A stretch of DNA of 64,000 nucleotides from IDS-8 sp040902105 (lineage in GTDB: Bacteria; Pseudomonadota; Gammaproteobacteria; Steroidobacterales; Woeseiaceae): the NCBI GenBank assembly GCA_040902105.1, contig JBBDXW010000065.1, forward strand, positions 14,345 through 78,344, given 5' to 3'. The translations under genes and the position numbers were made by a program. This document shows, piece after piece, positions 55,784 through 63,780 of this stretch. Each line of letters starts with the position of its first letter. Within the stretch, counting starts at the first letter, position 1. The notes under the pieces were generated by a model. It was not told the DNA's origin. It saw only the letters and a list, made by a program, of their open reading frames with translations, and did no database searches.

Positions 55784-56664
55784 TACTCACCTGTAATGGA
55801 TTCGCAAACAAAGGTATCGAGTTCCCAGTCCGGTGTCTTGAGCATCCGGCGGTAGCTCTGGAATGGCCGCGTGAAGTTGGACGGATCGATGATTTCCAGT
55901 GTCAGGTCCAGCGACTGGCCGTCTTCCGACACGCTATAGCGCTCGACCGCCCTGGCATCCGGGCTCAGCATCAGCGGCTTGTCGTTCGGGATTCCCGTCA
56001 CGGCGGGCAGCAACTGCGCCGTTTCCACGACCAGCGTCGATCCTTCGTACCGGCCAAAGGAGCGGCCGAGCCTGGAAGGCTCGCCGTCTTCCGCATGATT
56101 CTCCTGGTCGATGTGCACGGTACGCTCGGCGTTCCAGTATTCGTAGCGGAGGATGACCTTGTCCTCGTGCTGTTCGATTTCCAGCGGCAACGGTGCGAGC
56201 ACCTGGTGCCGCAGGCCGTCGCCATCCGGCTTGCAGTCCAGCGAGGCTTCCTCGGAGGGGTCGAATTCCTCCTGACGCTGCCTCGCCAGTGGCGTCAGCA
56301 GCGTGTCGTTGAAGCGGCGCTGGTAGGCCTCCATGTCAGCGACCAGCTCCTTGGTGCTCCGCTGGGCGCTCTCGGGATCGTCAAGCAAGGACTGGAGGTA
56401 AGCGTAGCCTTCCACCGAGCAACCGGTCCGGGCACAGACGAGGTCGGCGATGCGCCAGCGCGGATCGTCGAAGGCCACCAGCACCGTCACCCAGACCCCC
56501 TCGAGGTCAGATGGGCTGTCCGCATTCACCGGGGCCGCGTCCAACCAGGCGGCTGCCAGCAGCAGCGCGGGTAGCGCGCCGGAGCGGCGTCGAACCAGAT
56601 CGAGAACACGCTTGAAGGTGTTGAGCGGGTATCGGGATGACATCGGTGTTTCTTTGATGGACAT
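55780..56664 (-). CDS. Exported hypothetical protein
   Basis: This 294-residue protein (start ATG 56664, with ATG 56643 as alternative) has a basic N-region and hydrophobic segment (SGALPALLLAAAWLDAAP) resembling a signal peptide. A domain with DDPRWRIADLVCARTGCS and a C-terminal RYSVSEDGQSLDLTLEIIDPSNFTRPF follows. The C-terminal pattern is seen in uncharacterised proteins that accompany DUF6152 genes. It overlaps the DUF6152 gene by 4 bases. Function unknown. Confidence 0.62.
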   Translation of the reverse strand: MSIKETPMSSRYPLNTFKRVLDLVRRRSGALPALLLAAAWLDAAPVNADSPSDLEGVWVTVLVAFDDPRWRIADLVCARTGCSVEGYAYLQSLLDDPESAQRSTKELVADMEAYQRRFNDTLLTPLARQRQEEFDPSEEASLDCKPDGDGLRHQVLAPLPLEIEQHEDKVILRYEYWNAERTVHIDQENHAEDGEPSRLGRSFGRYEGSTLVVETAQLLPAVTGIPNDKPLMLSPDARAVERYSVSEDGQSLDLTLEIIDPSNFTRPFQSYRRMLKTPDWELDTFVCESITGEY

Positions 56665-56722
56665 TGGCGCAACAGAATACACTTTCTGTCCGGTTTGCGG
56701 CGAAAGGGCCGCCGGTCCATGA

Positions 56723-56821
56723 AATGGGCGCTTCGAACCCGACATTCCCGGTCAGAATCGCCACACGAGCTGGCTGCTCGACGAGGCAAAGGAATTCCGC
56801 AAGCGCAACGTCCACTGCTGA
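56723..56821 (+). pseudogene. Unidentified C-terminal coding fragment
   Basis: On the plus strand a 32-codon frame (NGRFEPDIPGQNRHTSWL and LLDEAKEFRKRNVHC) ends in TGA at 56819-56821. It looks like the tail of a real protein but has no start and is preceded by a stop at 56720. I cannot name the family. It lies between two minus-strand genes and is probably another deletion scar. Confidence 0.4.
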
Positions 56822-56833
56822 ACCGCCCCCGGC

Positions 56834-58018
56834 TCAGGTCTTGCGCAGGCGGCCCGTGCTCTGCGCGTAATCGATGCGCTTCTGCAGCACGCCGGACATC
56901 TCTTCCGGCTCGTAGCCCGCGGGCGGCGTGAACTGGCCGCGCGCGTAAAGATCGTCGAAGACTTCCTTGCACAGGGCAATCTTGTCGGACAACGTCTTCG
57001 GAGGATTGCCGGACGGAAAACGGTTTGGCGGGTAAATCGGCTTTTCGTAGATCTGCCGGAAACCCTCGGTGCGCACGTCGACCCAGCAGTTGTGGTTGGT
57101 GCGCGTGCGATAGTGCCGCAGCGCCTCGACGTCGATGGTGCAGGCCAGCACCTGCTCGGCTGGGTAGGGTGCCTCGCGCATGACGATGCCGGTGTAATCG
57201 ATCGCGAACGACCGGCCGGGACAGAAGGCCTTCGGGTAGTAGTCGTAGTTGACCGAGCCCCAGTTCGAGCCCAGCAGGTAGCACATGTTGTCGTGCGCGC
57301 GGGTGCGGCGCGTGAACATCCAGAAATCCCATGGTTCGGACACACCCTCGACTTCCTGGATCGCGCCCGGGTGGCAGATGATCTCGGCGCCGTTATAGCC
57401 CAGTGCGCGGGAGACTTCCGGCGTGCAGCCGTCGTGACAGGTCATGGTGCCGAGCTTGCCGATTTCGGTATCGATGACCGGGAAAAGGTCCTTGATGTCG
57501 CCGCCCATCTTTTCGCAGTACTCGTCAAAGATGTCGTGCGGGCTGGTTCCGAGGCCGATCGTAGCCGGGATGTGCCACTTGTGGTATTTCAGCACCAGGT
57601 CGCCCGAAGGGCCGACGATGAAATTGGTGTTGAACCAGCGGTCCGGAAACTCCGGCACGTTTTCCATGACACCGCCGCCGCAGATGTAGAGGCCGTACTG
57701 CCGGGCGATCTCGCCGAGTTGGTCGATTTCCGGACCGGGTATCGTGACGGCTTTCTTCATCGCGTCGGCCAGGCCTGTCTCGCCCTTGCCGGGCGTGCCC
57801 ACACCCTGCAGGAAGTATTCGGGCAGCACGACCAGGCGGACGGGAACCTCCCAGAAGTAGCCGACGCCGAAGTGAATCATGTTCTTGATCCGGTCGAGGT
57901 TCTGTTGGATACCTGCGCGATCGCTGACGACGGTCACTTCCGGCTGGACGATCACCGCGGTGTAGGGATCGATGCGTTCTCTGGCCATGGGGGTTACCTG
58001 GTTGTGTGAAGAGTCCAT
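56834..58018 (-). CDS. Carbon-nitrogen hydrolase (nitrilase superfamily), copy 1
   Basis: This 394-residue hydrolase has Glu67 (LPEYFLQG), Lys147 (KYHKWHIP) and Cys194 (MTCHDGCTPE). It shares most of its sequence with the copy at 53344-54501, including YEKPIYPPN and the FTRRxRAHDNMCY segment. The first Met is at 58018; Met11 at 57988 is an alternative and gives a length nearer to copy 2. It starts 16 bases after the FAD oxidoreductase stop, so the two are co-transcribed. The probable reaction is hydrolysis of an amide or nitrile formed in the pathway. Confidence 0.9.
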   Translation of the reverse strand: MDSSHNQVTPMARERIDPYTAVIVQPEVTVVSDRAGIQQNLDRIKNMIHFGVGYFWEVPVRLVVLPEYFLQGVGTPGKGETGLADAMKKAVTIPGPEIDQLGEIARQYGLYICGGGVMENVPEFPDRWFNTNFIVGPSGDLVLKYHKWHIPATIGLGTSPHDIFDEYCEKMGGDIKDLFPVIDTEIGKLGTMTCHDGCTPEVSRALGYNGAEIICHPGAIQEVEGVSEPWDFWMFTRRTRAHDNMCYLLGSNWGSVNYDYYPKAFCPGRSFAIDYTGIVMREAPYPAEQVLACTIDVEALRHYRTRTNHNCWVDVRTEGFRQIYEKPIYPPNRFPSGNPPKTLSDKIALCKEVFDDLYARGQFTPPAGYEPEEMSGVLQKRIDYAQSTGRLRKT

Positions 58019-58034
58019 TCGGGATCAGTTGTGT

Positions 58035-59618
58035 TCAAAATTCGAAGTCATCGTCTTCCCGGCGAAGGCCGAGGTCCTTTAAGATCTCGCCGGCAGCGAT
58101 GGTTCCCATGCCGCAGATGCCCCCGCCGGGATGGCAGGACGGACCGGTCATGTAGAGCTGTTTCAGCGGTCCGCGGTAGTCGGAATAGTTCGGAAACGGG
58201 CGAAACGCACCCATCTGCGCCAGCGTCCGCTCGCCACCGGTCGTGACCCCGCGGTGGAAACACCAGTTGGCGCGCTCCACACTGGGGCCGGTCTCGACGT
58301 ACTCGGCCATTATGTTGGCGGGTGTCATGTTCGTGGTGTAGTTCTGGAGTTGAGTCAGCAGCACGTCGCGGACGTAGTCGGGGCCGATGACCTCCCAGTC
58401 CTCGCCGCTGGCGAGGTCCACGGGGACGAAGGTATCCATGATCAGCGTGTGCTTGCCGTCGGGCGCGCGGGTCGGGTCCATCGTGGTCCAGGCCGCGGTC
58501 CACAGGAACGGGTCGCTGGGTTTCTGGCCGGCCGCGATTTCCAGGTACTGCCGGTCGATGTCGGCGACCGTGCCGAAGATGCGCTGGAACGCGGTTCTGT
58601 TCATGTCCGGCCCGTTCCTGAAGTCAGGCGCCTCGTGCAGCGCGTAGTGGGCGCGCGCCACGGTGATGTCGCCGAAGCTGAAGCGCCGCACCATGTCCTT
58701 GAACCCGGCCGGCAGCTCATCGTCCTCGAAGCCCTTCAGGTAGGTCTGGTAGGGATCGAGCGCGCTGACAACAGCGCTGCGCGCCAGAATCTCATCGCCG
58801 CTTTCCAGCCGGATGCCGCGGCAGATGCCGTTCCGGGCGATGAATTTCTCGACGGTCGCGCCGGTGCGCACCGTGCCGCCGTTGGCCTCGACGTAGCGCC
58901 TGAGAGACTCGGACAGCATGCCGCTGCCGCCCTCGGGGATCGCCTGGCCGAAGTAGTGGATGCTCGGGATCATCACGTAGAGGCCCGCGGCGGTGCCCAG
59001 CTGGTCGGGCAGGGTCTGCGGGGCCATGGCCCAGCCGAGGATGAACGCGCGGACGTGGTCGTTCTCGAAGTTCTCCAGCGTAAACTGGCGCGAACTCAGT
59101 TGGTAGTCGCGCAGCCGCTTCATCCCCTCGGCGCTGCGTTCCAGTGCCTGATACAGGTAGCTGGGCGGAGCAGGTGGCGAGAACATGCCCTTGATGACTC
59201 CCTCCTGGATTTCGCCGAATTCCTCGTAGATCTCTCGGTAGCGACGCGCGTCAGCCCGCGAATACTCGGCAATGGTGTCGCAGGTCTTGTCGACGTCCCT
59301 GTATACGATGATGCCGCCACCCTCGTACTTGTTCGGGTGGCCGGTGATGTGGTCTTCGGACCAGATGTACTTGAGGCCGTGCTTCTCCAGTTCGGCGCGC
59401 AGCGCCTTAAAAGCGGGGTTCAGGTGGATCCAGACGTGCGAGGAGCCGAACGGGTCGTGCTTGAAGCCAGGCAGAGTCAGTTCTCGTGTCAATGCGCCGC
59501 CGCCGACCCAGTCGTTGCGCTCGGCGACCAGCACATTCAAGCCTTCGCGAACCAGCATCGCGGCACAGATCAGGCCGTTGTGGCCGCCGCCGGCAATGAT
59601 GACGTCGTAGTCCCGCAT
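58035..59618 (-). CDS. FAD-dependent oxidoreductase, phytoene-desaturase-like (CrtI) family
   Basis: This 527-residue flavoprotein has the dinucleotide motif IIAGGGHNGLICAAMLVREG near residues 7-26 followed by VAERNDWVGGGALTRE, and a C-terminal FAD-binding SCHPGGGICGMG. It belongs to the CrtI/retinol-saturase-like group of NAD(P)/FAD oxidoreductases, which desaturate or saturate C-C bonds, but the carotenoid role is not implied here. It lies between ManD and nitrilase copy 1 in the unit. A decayed paralogue is at 54524. Confidence 0.87.
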   Translation of the reverse strand: MRDYDVIIAGGGHNGLICAAMLVREGLNVLVAERNDWVGGGALTRELTLPGFKHDPFGSSHVWIHLNPAFKALRAELEKHGLKYIWSEDHITGHPNKYEGGGIIVYRDVDKTCDTIAEYSRADARRYREIYEEFGEIQEGVIKGMFSPPAPPSYLYQALERSAEGMKRLRDYQLSSRQFTLENFENDHVRAFILGWAMAPQTLPDQLGTAAGLYVMIPSIHYFGQAIPEGGSGMLSESLRRYVEANGGTVRTGATVEKFIARNGICRGIRLESGDEILARSAVVSALDPYQTYLKGFEDDELPAGFKDMVRRFSFGDITVARAHYALHEAPDFRNGPDMNRTAFQRIFGTVADIDRQYLEIAAGQKPSDPFLWTAAWTTMDPTRAPDGKHTLIMDTFVPVDLASGEDWEVIGPDYVRDVLLTQLQNYTTNMTPANIMAEYVETGPSVERANWCFHRGVTTGGERTLAQMGAFRPFPNYSDYRGPLKQLYMTGPSCHPGGGICGMGTIAAGEILKDLGLRREDDDFEF

Positions 59619-59649
59619 TCGGTCGTTCTCCCGTCGTCAGTCGTTCGGT

Positions 59650-60858
59650 TTACCAGTGCCACATCGTGCCGTCCTGCAGGCGATTGACCGGCAGGTAGGC
59701 GCGACGGTACGGATACCTGGCCGCCAGCTTTTCGTCGATGTCGACGCCGTGCCCCGGCGCTTCCCCGGGATGCAGGTAGCCCGCCTCGAAGGTGTAGGTG
59801 TGCGGAAACACCGCGTCGGTTTCTTCGGTGTGCCGCATGTATTCCTGGACGCCGAAGTTCGGCACCCACAGGTCGAAATGCAGCGCTGCGCCCATGCTGA
59901 CCGGCGACAGGTCGGTGGCGCCGTGGCAGCCCGTGCGGACATGATGCAGCGCGGCGAAATCGGCGATCCGCCGCAGGTGCGTGATGCCCCCGGCGTGAAC
60001 GACCGTAGTCCGGATGTAGTCGATCAGCTGTTCCTCGACGAGGGTCTTGCAGTCCCAGATCGTGTTGAAAACCTCGCCGACGGCGAGCGGCGTCGTGGTG
60101 TGCTGGCGGATCAGCCGGAAGCCTTCCTGATTCTCGGCCGGCACCGCATCCTCCATCCAGAATAGCCGGTAAGGCTCGAGGTCCTTGCCGAGTCGCGCGG
60201 CTTCGATCGGCATCAGCCGATGGTGCACATCGTGCAGCAGGTGCGGCTCGAAGCCGAAGCGTTCGCGCACCGCGGCGCACAGCTTCGGAACGTGCTCGAC
60301 GTAACGCCCGGTCGACCAGGTGTTCTCAATGGGGAGCTCCGCGTCGGCCGGCTCGTAGAACATCTTGTCGCCGGACACACCGTAGGTGCTGGCGAGGCCC
60401 GGAACGCCGCACTGGGCGCGCACGGCGAGATAGCCCAGTTCCAGGTAGCGGGCCACCTCGTCGCAGGTCTCTTCGATGTCGCGGCCGTTCGCATGCCCGT
60501 AAACCATCACGCCCTGCCGCGACGCGCCGCCCAGCAGCTGGTACAGCGGCATACCGGCGAGCTTCGCCTTGATGTCCCACAGCGCCGTGTCCACCGCAGC
60601 GATGGCGGACATCGTGACCGGCCCGCGACGCCAGTAGGCGCCGCGGTAGAAGAACTGCCAGATGTCCTCGCTCCGGCGCGGGTCGCGCCCGACGAGACAG
60701 GGCATCACATGATCCTGAAGGTAGGCCACGACGGCTTGTTCGCGGCCGTTCAGCGTGGCGTCGCCGATGCCTTCGATACCCTCGTCGGTCGTGATCTTGA
60801 GCGTGACGAAGTTTCGCCCCGGGCAAGTGACGATGACTTTTGCAGCTCTGATCTTCAT
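59650..60858 (-). CDS. manD: ManD-type sugar-acid dehydratase (enolase superfamily)
   Basis: This 402-residue enolase-superfamily enzyme dehydrates an aldonic acid to a 2-keto-3-deoxy acid, D-mannonate in the type members. Residues match published ManD numbering exactly: metal ligands Asp210, Glu236 and Glu262, plus Arg147, Tyr159, His212 and His312. Ala314 sits at a position reported to vary between Ala and Pro in subgroups of differing activity. The start MKIRAAKVIVTCPGRNF and the end LQDGTMWHW are also typical. It is the first gene of the long minus-strand unit, with a candidate operator 53 bp upstream. No KDG kinase or aldolase is nearby. Confidence 0.9.
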   Translation of the reverse strand: MKIRAAKVIVTCPGRNFVTLKITTDEGIEGIGDATLNGREQAVVAYLQDHVMPCLVGRDPRRSEDIWQFFYRGAYWRRGPVTMSAIAAVDTALWDIKAKLAGMPLYQLLGGASRQGVMVYGHANGRDIEETCDEVARYLELGYLAVRAQCGVPGLASTYGVSGDKMFYEPADAELPIENTWSTGRYVEHVPKLCAAVRERFGFEPHLLHDVHHRLMPIEAARLGKDLEPYRLFWMEDAVPAENQEGFRLIRQHTTTPLAVGEVFNTIWDCKTLVEEQLIDYIRTTVVHAGGITHLRRIADFAALHHVRTGCHGATDLSPVSMGAALHFDLWVPNFGVQEYMRHTEETDAVFPHTYTFEAGYLHPGEAPGHGVDIDEKLAARYPYRRAYLPVNRLQDGTMWHW

Positions 60859-60910
60859 GGCGCCTGGATTGTGCCCGGCCCTCGCGGGCTCCCGAAATCG
60901 ACCAGGCAGT

Positions 60911-60925
60911 TTAGTTATAAACTAA
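60911..60925. promoter_or_regulatory. Dyad, candidate operator (site 3)
   Basis: TTAGTT-ATA-AACTAA is a perfect dyad with a 3-base centre. On the gene strand it reads TTAGTTTATA, identical to the left half of site 1 at 46687. It lies 53 bp upstream of the ManD start and 68 bp from the left end of the IS1-family element. Confidence 0.55.
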
Positions 60926-60993
60926 CAGGAAATCCACCGCGATCCACAGTCGCGCCGACTTTGCTGAACAGGGTTTCGGCGACGCCTGCGCGC

Positions 60994-61011
60994 GGTAGTG
61001 TCCTAATTTGG
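60994..61011. repeat. Left terminal inverted repeat
   Basis: The 18 bases GGTAGTGTCCTAATTTGG are repeated in perfect inverted form at 63982-63999. Internal bases beyond position 18 diverge. Confidence 0.92.
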
Positions 61012-61055
61012 CGGGGCCACGCTCCCGGCCCGTGATTTAATTCCCGGAACTTGGC

Positions 61056-61418
61056 ATGCGAATTGCTTATACATCCCCTATGGACGGCCACTATCATAAT
61101 GCCCTAGATAGCCTCGATGATTACGACATCGAGGGAGGGATGCCGCTTGATCAGGGTATACGTCGGTATGTCCTCGTCCTGAGGGCTCAGGGTATCGAAA
61201 CCTTTGAGTCATGCGAAGGTGGTGACGGCCATGCCTTTCTGGAACCAACTGTACGTTTTCACGGAAATGGACAGGAAGGATACAGGGCATTCGCGGCGGC
61301 AATGAACTACGGCCTTCCCGTTTTTAGTTTGCGTCGCTATTACAACGTCTCGGAAGGTCAATTAGAAGGTCCGTGGTGGGAAATGACTTTCCGCACCACG
61401 GACAAAGTTGCCGATTAA
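61056..61418 (+). CDS. Passenger gene, 120-residue hypothetical protein
   Basis: This protein has RYVLVLRAQGIETFESCEGGDGHAF, PTVRFHGNGQEGYRAFAAA and a C-terminal GPWWEMTFRTTD. Its pattern resembles short phage- and plasmid-borne proteins of unknown role, by memory. ATG 61056 is used; ATG 61080 is another candidate. Its stop TAA (61416-61418) overlaps the stop of the opposing 52-residue gene, so the two converge with no gap. Function unknown. Confidence 0.7.
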   Translation: MRIAYTSPMDGHYHNALDSLDDYDIEGGMPLDQGIRRYVLVLRAQGIETFESCEGGDGHAFLEPTVRFHGNGQEGYRAFAAAMNYGLPVFSLRRYYNVSEGQLEGPWWEMTFRTTDKVAD

Positions 61419-61573
61419 CTCAGGTCTTGGCAACGCTTGCACTTAGGCCGACCACCCGTGCCGGATGCCCGGTTTCGTGGCTCGATATTGTTGCCTTCGG
61501 TGCATTTATCATTGTCGTGATGGACATTTCGATCTTGCTGCAGTTTAGAATGGAAAGCTGCGACTTTAGCCAT
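61415..61573 (-). CDS. Passenger gene, 52-residue Cys-containing small protein
   Basis: The frame starts at ATG 61573 with AGAGGA 8 bases upstream and ends at TAA 61415-61417. It encodes a basic N-terminus (MAKVAAFHSKLQQDRNVHHD), CTEGNNIEPRNRASGTGG and PKCKRCQDL. The three Cys and the His pair could bind zinc. It lies 35 bases downstream of the transposase on the same strand, so it is probably co-transcribed. The CTEGNNIE...GTGG...C-x-x-C pattern looks conserved, like small mobile-element proteins I have seen, but I cannot name a family. Confidence 0.65.
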   Translation of the reverse strand: MAKVAAFHSKLQQDRNVHHDNDKCTEGNNIEPRNRASGTGGRPKCKRCQDLS

Positions 61574-61608
61574 AGCGTTAGTCCTCTTAGGTCGTTACAC
61601 AAATGCGT

Positions 61609-62439
61609 CTAGGCTTCGGTGTCAGCCTCAGCCAGTAGACGCTCCAAACACCACAGTTCTCCCGTCACTCCGGCTGCCATAGCCGGGGTGATTCGGAGGC
61701 TGCGGTGAACTCTTACGAAATTGTAGTGCGCGAAATGCAGCGCAACAGCCGCCTTCAGGTTTTCCAGTTTCTTGCTGAATGCATTGGTCAGTCGCGTGAA
61801 GCGACGGATGCTCATGCGCATCGTGAGGTTCTGGCGCTCAATGTAGGACGTAGAGATATGACGCCATTCAGGATTGCCGGCGATAGGCGTGCGATCCACC
61901 GCGACCACTTTAGGCGGGCTGTACCTACCCGGCCCGATGGGCTCCGCTTCATAGGACTTTACGATGGTGCCGTAATCGACGTTATTGCCAAAGGCTACCT
62001 CGCAGGCTTCTACGTATGCGCTCAGAGCGTCGGACGATAGCTGTACGCGATTCGACAGGCGGCCGGAAAGGTCATTTAGAAAGGCTTTGGCGTGCGGCAG
62101 GGTGCGCTTGCCAACTCGGTAACAGGGAACGATCTTTGTATCGGCGTCGATCGCGACGAAGGTCCAGATATCACCAACGCGGCGCGGATCATCGGCAGGG
62201 GTCAAATGGCGCTGCTTCTTGCCGACATAGGCCCAAATTTCGTCCACCTGAATGCGCTGGCAGGAGAGGTCGCGCATGGACTGGTCAAGGAGCCTTTCGC
62301 AGCCGTTTCCGACCGTAACAAGGAGCCGCATGATGGTGTCTCTGTGGACGCCAGTCATGCGCTCGATGGAGCGGATTGAATTGCCCTCGACTAGGGCGCT
62401 GATAACCGCTTCTTTTTTCTCTGTTTTTAGCTTGTTCAT
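61609..62439 (-). CDS. IS1-family DDE transposase
   Basis: This 276-residue transposase starts at Met 62439 (MNKLKTEKK), preceded by GGTGGA; an upstream in-frame ATG at 62460 adds 7 residues. It has an N-terminal HTH (LVEGNSIRSIERMTGVHRDTIMRLL) and the catalytic residues Asp in QVDEIWAY, Asp in SDALSAY, and Glu in YIERQNLTMR. The single open frame, with no -1 frameshift, fits the ISMhu11-type branch of IS1. It is intact and probably active. Confidence 0.9.
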   Translation of the reverse strand: MNKLKTEKKEAVISALVEGNSIRSIERMTGVHRDTIMRLLVTVGNGCERLLDQSMRDLSCQRIQVDEIWAYVGKKQRHLTPADDPRRVGDIWTFVAIDADTKIVPCYRVGKRTLPHAKAFLNDLSGRLSNRVQLSSDALSAYVEACEVAFGNNVDYGTIVKSYEAEPIGPGRYSPPKVVAVDRTPIAGNPEWRHISTSYIERQNLTMRMSIRRFTRLTNAFSKKLENLKAAVALHFAHYNFVRVHRSLRITPAMAAGVTGELWCLERLLAEADTEA

Positions 62440-62537
62440 TCCACCAATCTCAGTTAACATGGTGGAGCGTCCGAGGCTTGCACTCGACGGCTCTGGGTGT
62501 AAAGGCCGAGCCGGGAACTATTCCACGCCCCTCTAGG

Positions 62538-62572
62538 AAGCCCCTTTCTATCTTGGCGGATGGGAGGGGCTT
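62538..62572 (+). terminator. Hairpin between the divergent transposase and cargo operon
   Basis: AAGCCCCT (62538-62545) and AGGGGCTT (62565-62572) form an 8-bp stem with a 19-base loop, followed on the plus strand by TTCTTCT. It may stop plus-strand transcription that would otherwise enter the cargo operon from outside, or attenuate it. It lies 99 bases upstream of the transposase start. Confidence 0.55.
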
Positions 62573-62699
62573 TCTTCTGCCCATAATATATGAGCGGGTC
62601 TCGGTGTCAAGAACTTTTTTGACTTATTTGGAGACTTAGCACTTGATCCAGTCTCCAAGGGGGTCTAAGATAGCCTCCTAGTAACAGGAGGTGGCCGGA

Positions 62700-63497
62700 A
62701 TGGCTAGCACTAAACGAAGCCCTAGATACCCCTTTATTCCGCTCCACAAAGCGCTGGATAGGGCTGAGCAGTTGTATCGTTCCGAAGGCCGGAACTATAC
62801 TCCAATGAACGTAGCTACGGCGGGTTGGGGCTATAAACCGAAGAGTAGCGGGGGGCTACAAACCGTGGGTGCGCTCATCGGCTACGGCCTGTTAGAGGAC
62901 ACCGGCTCGGGAGCCGACCGGAAAGTCCGTATAACGGAGCAGGCGCGGCGGATACTGCTTGACCAACGCCAAGAATCTGACGAGCGAGCTAAGTTGATAA
63001 AGGAGTGTGCATTGGCACCTCAGATCTTCAACGCTCTGTGGTCACGGTGGAGGGATACGGGGATACCGTCACCGTCCAGCATGAGGCATGCCCTTGTTTT
63101 TGAATACGATTTCAACGAGAATACCGTTGACGATTTTATCTCAGTGTTTACCCAAACTATCGAGTTCGCCGGTCTGACTTCGGCTGATGGGGGAGGAGGA
63201 ACGGGAGACGATCACGGGGAGCCGAATCCCATCCGAGATCAACCTAGTACAAATCCGCCAGAACCTCAGATGCGCTCGACGGTTAGGAAGCATCAACTGG
63301 AGAAGGGAATGCAAGAATCTACCTTTCCGCTCGCCGAGGGATTGGCGGTCGTGCAGTGGCCAACTGAGTTAAGCAAGGAAAGCTATGAAGACTTTGAGGC
63401 GTGGGTGCAGCTAACGCTGCGCCGGGCGAAGCGGTCAATAGTCTCACCGGACACCTACAAAGCGAGCGAACGGAATGACGGAAGCGACCTCCTCTGA
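62700..63497 (+). CDS. Passenger gene, 265-residue winged-helix-like protein
   Basis: The frame starts at ATG 62700 with GGAGG upstream. The N-terminal half (KRSPRYPFIPLHKALDRAE, GGLQTVGALIGYGLLEDTG, VRITEQARRILL) reads as a winged-helix-like module seen in small proteobacterial proteins, by memory. The C-terminal part carries a Gly/Pro-rich linker and WVQLTLRRAKRSIV. It overlaps the next gene by 23 bases. A regulatory or DNA-binding role is possible but unproven. Composition is lower in GC than in the catabolic cluster. Confidence 0.65.
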   Translation: MASTKRSPRYPFIPLHKALDRAEQLYRSEGRNYTPMNVATAGWGYKPKSSGGLQTVGALIGYGLLEDTGSGADRKVRITEQARRILLDQRQESDERAKLIKECALAPQIFNALWSRWRDTGIPSPSSMRHALVFEYDFNENTVDDFISVFTQTIEFAGLTSADGGGGTGDDHGEPNPIRDQPSTNPPEPQMRSTVRKHQLEKGMQESTFPLAEGLAVVQWPTELSKESYEDFEAWVQLTLRRAKRSIVSPDTYKASERNDGSDLL

Positions 63498-63780
63498 CCT
63501 GCTACGGGCGGTGGAGGGGTTACACAACTGCCGGGCGACGTTTCTCCGCAAGGAGCGCGTAAATGAGATGTTTGAGGGAGAAACGGCTTGGGAGGGTAGT
63601 GTCTCAGTTTTCTCCGTAGACCATCCAGAAGCTGACACCTGTTATGCCTGGTCCTCGCCAGTAGAAGGCTCGGATCGGCGCAAGTTCTATGCAATCCTGA
63701 AAAAGCCGCCGGTGGATAGCCCTGAGGCGGCTGTCCGGGCTTCTATTGTTCGCGATTACAGATCGGAGGAAAAGCCGTGA
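63475..63780 (+). CDS. Passenger gene, 101-residue hypothetical protein
   Basis: This protein has an N-terminal helix (LLRAVEGLHNCRATFLRKERV), then beta-rich sequence (AWEGSVSVFSVDHP, CYAWSSPVEGSDRRKFYAIL), and ends in RSEEKP. It overlaps both neighbours: 23 bases with the 265-residue gene and 4 bases with the 67-residue gene. No domain is recognised. Tight packing suggests the three act together. Confidence 0.65.
   Translation: MTEATSSDLLRAVEGLHNCRATFLRKERVNEMFEGETAWEGSVSVFSVDHPEADTCYAWSSPVEGSDRRKFYAILKKPPVDSPEAAVRASIVRDYRSEEKP

Noticed and set aside
58131..59687. A long plus-strand frame opposite the FAD oxidoreductase
   Set aside because: It is antisense shadow coding with no motif or ribosome-binding site.
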